Of a stretch of 64,000 bases of DNA, positions 23,801 to 32,800 are shown piece after piece. A program made the position numbers and the translations under genes. Within the stretch, counting starts at the first letter, position 1, and each line of letters starts with the position of its first letter. The notes beneath the pieces are model-generated. The model ran no database searches. It was not told where the DNA came from and worked only from the letters and a program-made list of their open reading frames with translations. The stretch is from Pogona vitticeps. Lineage: Eukaryota > Chordata > Lepidosauria > Squamata > Agamidae. Location of the stretch: NCBI RefSeq assembly GCF_051106095.1, contig NC_135786.1, positions 214,217,001 through 214,281,000 on the forward strand. Direction: 5' to 3'.

Positions 23801-26800
23801 ACGGGATGAAAAACTGGGGGAAAGGGAATGGAGTATCCTTTAAGAGGGTCTGGCTGTCTGGAAACCTGAATAAGAGCACACCATCCCAGGATATTTGTTT
23901 GCAGGTCTCCCTTTTCGTACTTACTGATACAAATGCACCTCCCCCCCCCCCATTACAGTGGGGTCTCTACTTAAGAACGTCCCTACTTAAGAACAATCCA
24001 ACTTAAGAACAGCTCCATTTGCTAAATTTTGCTTCTACTTGAGAACAGAAATCCAAGATAAGAACAGGAAAAAAAACCTTTCCTGCTCTTTTTTTAACCT
24101 TAGGTCATCTTAGGTTTTAAAAAAAAAATTCCCCCTAGTGGTAGAGTACGTATTAACCAGCTTTGCATTAGTTCCTATGGGAACTAATGCTTCAATGTAC
24201 AAACGCACCTCTACATAACAAAAAAAACAGCCAGAACGGATTAATTGGTTTTCAGTCCAGTCCTATGGGAAATTTTGCTTCAACTTAAGAACGTTTCAAC
24301 TTAAAAACACCATTCCAAAACGGATTAAGTTCTTAAGTAGAGGTTCCACTGTAGTTTCTATGGACGGAAAAGAGCAGATACGGATTAAATGGTTTTCAGT
24401 GCATTCCTATGGGAAATGCAGATTCAACATAAGAACTTTTCAACTTGAGAACCACCTTCCAATACGGATTAAGTTCTTAAGTAGAGACCCCACTGTATAT
24501 CAAGAAGGATCTGAAATGTTAAAAATCTGAAACAATTAAAAGACAATTCCAGGAAAAGTTCTTTTTTTATCACTTATGTGTTGAAATTTCTCTTTTGAAA
24601 AAAAAATCATAGATAAAAGGAGCAGGCACTTTGCACCGCAAAGGATCTGGATTTAATGGTACAGAAAATCCTGTTGGTGTTTGGCCTGGCAGCTTCTAGT
24701 GTAGGATGTGGCAAATTTCACACTTGTTTTACCAATGGGTGGTATTGCTCAAATTTTGAAAACCAGTAGCAAAAGTAAAGACGTGGTGGAGAACTTCTCT
24801 GTATATTTGTTGCAGATCTTGACAAAATGTTCTTAAAGGTGCATTCATTTTTTTTAAGGATTAACTTCATCAGACATTCCATCAGGTACTGTAGTGGGGT
24901 TGACAGTTGGGGATCCTCGACTGAACTTACCGAAAAAGAGATCAAAAGCCGTGCCACATCCTGAAAAATATCAAGGTAAAGTGTAACAAAAAGAACAAAG
25001 TAGTTTTCTTCATACCTGCTTATGTTCATATGTGTTTCTAACATGCCATGAGTGTTTACTGTAAAGAACAGCAGTTCGAGGAAGGGGTTTGGCACCAAAC
25101 TGGTCTTGTGCTCAGTGGAAGCCTCTGTTCAATGATACAGATGATCCAGGTTCGAATCCTGGCGAGGCCAACAGGTGCTGTAACCCAAGATACAACACTT
25201 CATTTTCACCTGCTTGTGTTGTCCCATAAATATACACTTCTGGGGGGAGGCAAGAGTTCTTCCCTGCCATTGACTAGGGCTTGGCCAGCAGTGCAAGCAT
25301 GGCTCTAGAAATAGTTTTCTATGAATGAAATAAAAACAAGGGCCTCCATAATTCAGTGTCATTGAACTAAATTGAAAGTTGCTGGATAGTGTTGGATCTA
25401 TAACTCCAGGATGTTGTTTGTGATTGTTTATCTGGGCCATCAGATCTGAAACATACATTCTGACCGGCGACAGCTGTCTTATCTTCTTGGGGAGGAGTCT
25501 TTCTGACTTTTTTGGACTATGATTGTTTGATTGGAGGAGCCCAGCATGGCTAGGCTGTGTGCAAAAGCATGTTCTGTGTTGCTGATACATGGCTCCTCTA
25601 TGCAAGATTGGCCAGCTCAGACTTAAATCGTTGGCCACTCTGCATTTTGGGGCCTCTCTTGTGTGTCCCAGAACCTAATGAAAACCTTATTGGCTGTTGT
25701 GTCGAAACAGTACTTTTTCATATTTGTGCCTGTTGTTAAATATCTATGATTTGTTCCTTACCATCCATTTAGATTTACAAATTCATCAGGAACCAATGCA
25801 ATCTCTATAGTCTTCTGAGAATGACTGCATTTTAATTTTTGATGAGAGAATACCTCAGTTTCGCAAGTTGGTAATTTTGTTCTCTAACCACTGTTTGCCA
25901 TTGAATTTAACAGCCCTTTCTGTTTTGAGAGATTCTGCAGGCAGTGCTTGTTTGCAGACAGTGCAAATAAGGTAAAATTGGTGACAGAGGAGCAAAGGGT
26001 AGAAAGAGAAGATGTTAACTGGAGGCATGTGGGCACCCAGCAATGAGCCTAGAGGGCTGAAGACTCCTTTTGCAAACAGCCTGAGTGAAGATAGCACCTA
26101 AAAAGAAAACAAAGGAAAACGTTGTGCTCATTTGAATTCTGCTTCACAGCTTGTCTTTGCATTAGCATAGTCATCATAATGTGTCTTTTCTGTAGATTAG
26201 CAAATTATTTGTTCGCTGTAGTTGTTTAGTCTTTTGTTCTCTTACTTCAGTAAGACCAGCTACTGTGTTCCTAGCAAGAGATTTTATTCCTAATTGTTCT
26301 GTAATTTTTCCAGGAGTGATAGTATATTACTTCATTGTAGTCTGTAAAATCATTGTGTTGTGTTTGAAGGTAAACAGTGTTTTTGTGTTGTGTTTGAAGG
26401 TAAACAGTGTTTTGAGTAGTACATGGAAAATTCTGTAGGTTTCTAGGAGACTGTTCTAATCTTGTAGGAATAGTGTGTATGTGTGTTCATATAAATAGAT
26501 ATAGAAGAAAGTAGGAGTACCAGCCGCCTGAACAGTTCTCCCACCATACCTCAAAAGTATAGGTCAGTACACTAATTCTTGCACACAATTTGTGAGGGCC
26601 AGAGCAAAGAGTTGCTTAGAAGTTTTCTTTTACTGATAAATGCATGTCCCCAAGGCCAACTTATGACAAGGCTTTGCAGGGTTTTCTGGGGTATAAAGTA
26701 CTCAGAAGAGGATGACCAGTCTGTTCTTCAAGAGATGCTCTGGGACTGTGTGGCTTCTCCAGCATCACACAGTCTGGCTTTTCTCCCAGGCAGGAAGCAG

Positions 26801-29800
26801 AGTGGGTGATTAAACTCCCAATCCGTGACTCTGCAGCCAAGGTGTTGTAACTCCAAGAACTATCCAGCTAGTCTAGCATTTTTCTATGAGGTTTATTCAT
26901 GTACACAGCTAACAAATACAGTGGTGCCTCGCTTGACAAAGATAATCTGTTCCAGCGAAATCGCTGTAGAGCGAAATCCTCATCAAGCGAAATAAAAAAG
27001 CCTGTTGAAATGCATTGAAAACCGTTCAAAGCATTCCAATGGGCGAAATACAGTGGTGCCTCGCATAGTGATGTTAATTGGTTCCAAAAAAACATCGCTA
27101 TGTGAAACCATCGCTATGCGAAACACCATTTCCCATAGGAATGCATTGGAAACCGGTTAATCCGTTCCAGTTGGAACGGATTGCCATCGTTAAGCGAAAA
27201 AAACCCATAGGAAACATCGCTAAGCGAAACAATGTATCCTCCATTGGAATGTATTGAAGCTGACTCAATACATTTTAATGGCTTTGCGAAGTCAATTTTT
27301 GCAATTTTAAATGTGTCATACAAGGGTCAAAAATGGTTTTAAATGCTTGGATTAGCTTCTGCACCCTCTAAAACGGATGCAAAAGTTAATTTGGCTTTGA
27401 TCTGACTTTTCATTAATTTATGGTGAATTTTTTCCCCCCAACTTTTGACAGCTGTCAAAATCTGACAGCTCCATTATTTCCTATGGGGGAAGAAAAAATT
27501 CACAAAAAATTAATGAAGACTCAGCAACTGTTCTAAATTCTTGGGTTCGTTAGAGGACCCCCTAAGTTGTGTGCAAACCTGATTTGGCTTTGATCTGAAC
27601 TTTCGTTAATTTTTTGTGAATTGTTTTCTCCCCCATAGGAAAGCATGGAGCTGTCAGATTTTGACAGGTCCATTGGTTCCTATGGGCCAAAAAAAAAATT
27701 CACAAAAAATTAACGAAAAGTCAGATCAAAGCCAAATCAGGTTTGCACATGACTTAAGGGGTCCTCTAACGAATCCAAGCATTTAGAACCGTTTTTGACC
27801 CTTCTAAGACACTTTTTTAATTGAAAAAAAAAACATCGTTAAGTGAAGCAGGGGACCTAAAATTGCATTCGTTATGCGAAGCATGGTCCCAAACTTCGCT
27901 AAGTGAAAATCGCCCATAGGAAACATCGTTATGCGATGCATATTATTTTCTAAAAAAACACATCGTTATGCGAATTCATCGCTAAACGAGGCAATCGTTA
28001 AGCGAGGCACCACTGTACCTCAGCGTCCAGTGAAGATCCTCCATAGGGCAGCCACTTTCTGCTCCCTGTATAGCGAGGAATCCGTCCCAAAACACAGCGG
28101 GGAGCCATTTTATACAGTGGGCAGCCATTTTGAAGACCCGATGATCAGCTGTTTTGATAGTCGTTAAGCGAAAAACCGGCTCCAAAAGCAGGGAACCGGT
28201 CATCGTAAAGTAGTTTTTCCTAAGTAAACATCGTTTTGCAATCAATATAGTGATTGCAAAAACCCCATCGTACAGCAAAAAAAAGTCATGCGGGGTAACC
28301 GTCTAGCGAGGCACCACTGTAGTTCATTAGCCTCTGATCTTATATGATAAGGGTCAGATAAGGGCTTTAACTATATTAACCTGCCTACTAAAATGGAGGG
28401 GCAGTTATTTAATTTTTCCCCCCTGGCCTCAGAACACTGTAAAACTACCACTTCTTCATTTCCCCAAATTACCAGAAATAATACTTTTGCCTTTGTCAAA
28501 CTATTAGAGATTAATTTTTTCCAGCTCTTAGTACAGTGGGGTCTTGACTTGAGAACTTAATCCGTATTGGAAGGCGGTTCTCAAGTCAAAAAGTTCTCAG
28601 GTCAAATCTGCATTTCCCATAGGAATGCATTGAAAACCATTTGATCCATATCTGCTCTTTTCCGTCCATAGAAACTAATGGGAAGCTGCTATTCCGCTTT
28701 CGGCCACTAGAGGGGGATATTTTGTTTCTTTTTTTCTTAGGTCAAGAAAGGTTCAGGGAAGGCAGGGAAAATACAGTCCAGGCAGTACAGTACCAGGCAG
28801 TCCGAAGACTGTCTCCCAATCCACTCTCTAAACACTGGGAGGAGTGAGGAAGCAGACAGGCACCCTTTTCACTGGCCAACAGTTAACTGAAAGTTCACAT
28901 TTTGCACTTTCCCTGCCTCCCACGTGGTTTTTTTTTCAGTTCTTAACTCAAATCTAAGTATGTAAGTCAAGTCAATATTTTCCTATGAGAGTGGTTCTTA
29001 AGTCAAAATGTTCTTAACTCAAGCCGTTCTTAAGTCAAGACCCCACTGTATTCCTTCCTTCCTTCTTTCCTTTCTTCCTGTTCAGTGTATTGGTCTTGAA
29101 CAACGTACAAAGATTGTTATATTCTTAAGCTATATCATTACCTTCCTTTATGCTGTGACCTGGAAATTGGTAAGGTTAAAAAGTTTAATAATCCTTTCAC
29201 AGATTACTCTTCTCTTTCTTTTTGTACTTCACAAAAGCTTATGCCCCAAGAGTTCGTGTTGTTTCTGTGCTTGGTAGCCTATCAGGGATGACAAACCTCT
29301 CTATTTTTCTTTCAGAGGATGAGAAAGTTAAACAACTCATCTTAGAAGGTGTGCCTGCAGAATGCGCTCAGAGTTTTCTCTGGGACCGCAGCATCTGTAA
29401 CAATGTCACCAAAAATAAAATGCCAGAACAGGTAACTTTATATTAATTTATCGTGAAGCATGTGGGTATTAATATGTTTCTCTCTTAACCCATGCACTTT
29501 TGAGACTTAAAACCATTCATAAACACAAAATGTTTGGTTCTAGATTTATTTATTTATTTGTTTGTTTGTTTGTTTGTTTATTCCATTTATACCCTGCCTA
29601 TCTGGTCATATTGACCATTCTAGGCAGCTTACGACACACAAAGGGAAAAAAATATACAAGAACAATATATAAATAAAAAGGAATTTGTACATAATTAAAA
29701 ATTTTAATAAGATGGAGATAGAAAACATAATAATGAAGATCCTGCCTCTCTCTTTCCAGCTGGTAAAGCATAGTGGCTAGATCACTAGATTTAGGTTATT

Positions 29801-32800
29801 GAGACCCACAATCACATCCCTGTTTAGTCCCAGAATATTACTAGTTGGCCTGGGGCTTTTCACTGTCTCATCCTAATCCATCCCAGGAGGTTCTTTTGAG
29901 AACAACTATCAGTGTAATGTAGCAGCTACAATGTTGAGAACTTGGAAGATGGAGGTTTAAGTCCCCGCTGAACAATGCAATCCCTTGCTTGATGTTGCAG
30001 CAGTTATTCTTTCTCAGCCTGACCTACCTCCTTGGGTTGTCATGGTGATCAAGGGGAGAGGAGAAGAGCCATGCACACTGATTCGAGGTCCCTGGAGGAA
30101 TGGTAGAATATAAATGCAGCTAATAAATAAGTCAGGACAGTTCAGGGTGCTGATAATGCTACTGTCAGTCCTTTGGAGGAAAACTATTTATTTCTCATCT
30201 AAATTTCTGTGAGAAGTCTGTAGAGCAGCTATGTGGGCGGGTCTCAGCCCATGGGGAAAACCCCACGCAAAATTTCCCTGGATTAATGGCAAAAACGAGG
30301 GCTTCTGCTTCCTAGTAAGGTCCACAGAAGGAGTCTGTTGTGGTGGATTAATCCTCTGTGTGCATACCTGTAGAGATTCTTTACCTCAGCTGACCAGGTA
30401 TTTTAGGCTCGGGACTAACCTGCATTGTCCTGCAATCAGCTGCACACATTTTTTCAGCAATTTGTGGAGAAAGGGATTTGTGAATGTCTCATTCTATTAA
30501 CAAAATGCTGAGTTGGAGGTATGGCCTTCCATGAAGCCTTTTATACTGGATATATTCCGCTAGTACAGTGGGTTTTCTTATCTTTGAAGCAAACTTTGTC
30601 TGTCTTTGGCCTCTTAGGAGCTGAATCGTCTGAGAAGTGAACTCTTGGTGCCAGGATCACACCTCAACTTGGGTCCACGGGAATCCAAGATTCCTATACT
30701 CTTAGTTCAGCATCCTGGAAAAACAGCCGGAGAAGATCACTCAGGATGGGGAAGTGGCTGGGATATTTATCTGCCCAAAGGCTGGGGCATGGCCTTCTGG
30801 CTTCCTTTTGTGAGTGGTGTTTCCAATTAAAACATGAGGTGAAATGTAACTTGGACTACATTGTAGGGTACCTTCACGATCCTTGACACTTGATGGCTGT
30901 ACTTACATTTTAAAATAGCTTAATTTGAAAAGTGTTATGTAAACAATCAATAATCTTTGCAAAAAGGCCCAGGGCGGGGAGGGGGAGGAGAAGATGGGAA
31001 GAATTGGTCTTGTCTACTTTTGGTTTGGTTCCAACCTATCACTGGCTAGTGAACCTTGACACATTGCGTTCAAAGGCCTTGGAGTTGTGGCTCTGACAGA
31101 CATGCATTCTTTTTTAAATCTTCTTCATTACAAGAAAATAATTTTAAAAATTATTAGTGCATGGTTCATAAAATGTAGCAGGATTTCTGGACATTTTCAT
31201 GTCTCTTATTCCTACATGCATATGAGCCCGTCTGTGATATAATAGGAGAGTCCAAGGCAGCTTGCAGTAAACTATACCTCCCCACCTCCAACATTGAGGT
31301 GGCACATGCCCCTTTTGTTCTGTTGAATTTGCTGTGATGCCAGATAGTAGCACTGTCTTTTTCCCCACTTGGCTCTAAAAGTAAAAGTGAGTAAAAAATC
31401 TCCACAGATGCTGTTGTGCTCAGTTATGGCACTGCACCACCTTTTCTTATATATAGTCGATTACCATCCTTGTTCTAACTTGGATGTTGTCCAGTGGCAT
31501 GATCTGATACATATCAGACAAGGCACAAAACAAAATCAAAAGAAAAAAAGGTGCAGCACCATAAAGACTAACTGCTGTAGTTTAATATGAGCTCACATTA
31601 AAATGAGTTGATAATGAGCTCATATTAAAATACATTAGTTATTCTTTAAGGTGCCACATTTTCTCTTCTTCATTTTTATTTTTTGCTTTGTTTTGTGTCT
31701 TGTCTGATAACACTTTCAAATTAACACATCTCGGTGGATCATACTCCTTAGAGCCTTACAGGGAACGGAATTGAAATTCACTGGTTGGAGCTGCATAAAA
31801 ATATATATTGTGGTGCCTCATATATAGCCCATAAGCAGCATGTTGCTCATTTCCCTCTCCTCTAGCCACCATTTTTTTAATTCTTGAATTTTTAGTGCAT
31901 CATCTGCAGAGAACTGGTGCCTGGCTTGATGAAGGCCCATATGAACCGAAAACCAGCTTTTATTTGTGATTATTTTTTTGTGATGTATCAGAGAAATAAT
32001 CCATATTCTCAAAAGATACATACGTGCAAACCAAAACAGTAGTTGTGAATCAAGAATCCCTCTAAAACTGTATGTTTATATTTAATTAATTAAATAGTAG
32101 CACATAGCTACTTTGAATTCCTGAGTTCAGGGCATGTGAAGGAATGAAATGAAGTTGATATTGATGTGCACATTGAACAGTTTTAGTGCTGTCTAGATAA
32201 TTACATTCATATGAAAGTCAAATTGTTACAGATGCTGCTTTTGCAGTTCACTTTCTCCTTGCAGATGAAGCATTTTGATGGTGCTGTTATATTAAGAGAG
32301 AGTGGTTTTGAACTCAAGTAGATGGGAGAAGAATGGGATGATGATAGCGTGTAACATGTCCAACCAGTTGCAACCCCTTGCTGCATCCTTCAGAATTCAA
32401 GAGTGGCTTTGGAGAAGGAGAGGAGTTCACAGGGAGCTGCTTTGGATAAAGAGGTTCTGGAAAACTCTGCTATCAGTGAACAGATCCCAGCAAATTTGTC
32501 TTTCATGTATAAGAATTACAAACATTTCCATATTACATTTGTATTGTCAGACTTGCCAGGTATCGAGAATCCATTTTTCAACCCTTGAACTCATCTTTGT
32601 AGGGGAAAAATAAGTAGATTATTTGAAGTATTGACTTTCCACAACTAGAGGAATCCATGGCACTGTCATGCTTTTTCATTGTAGATCTATCGAGGTGCCC
32701 GAGTAGGTGGCTTACATGAGACTCTGAAACATTCCCTGTACAAGAGAATGCCACATGCTCCTCATGATTATCCAGACTGCCCTGCTGGTATCGAATCTGC

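Noticed and set aside
25129-25638. Minus-strand open frame of 169 codons
   Set aside because: It lies wholly in POP1 intron 11, begins in the antisense of a tRNA-like sequence (reading [11 protein letters not shown], a common artefact of tRNA B boxes), has no known domain and no splice partners.
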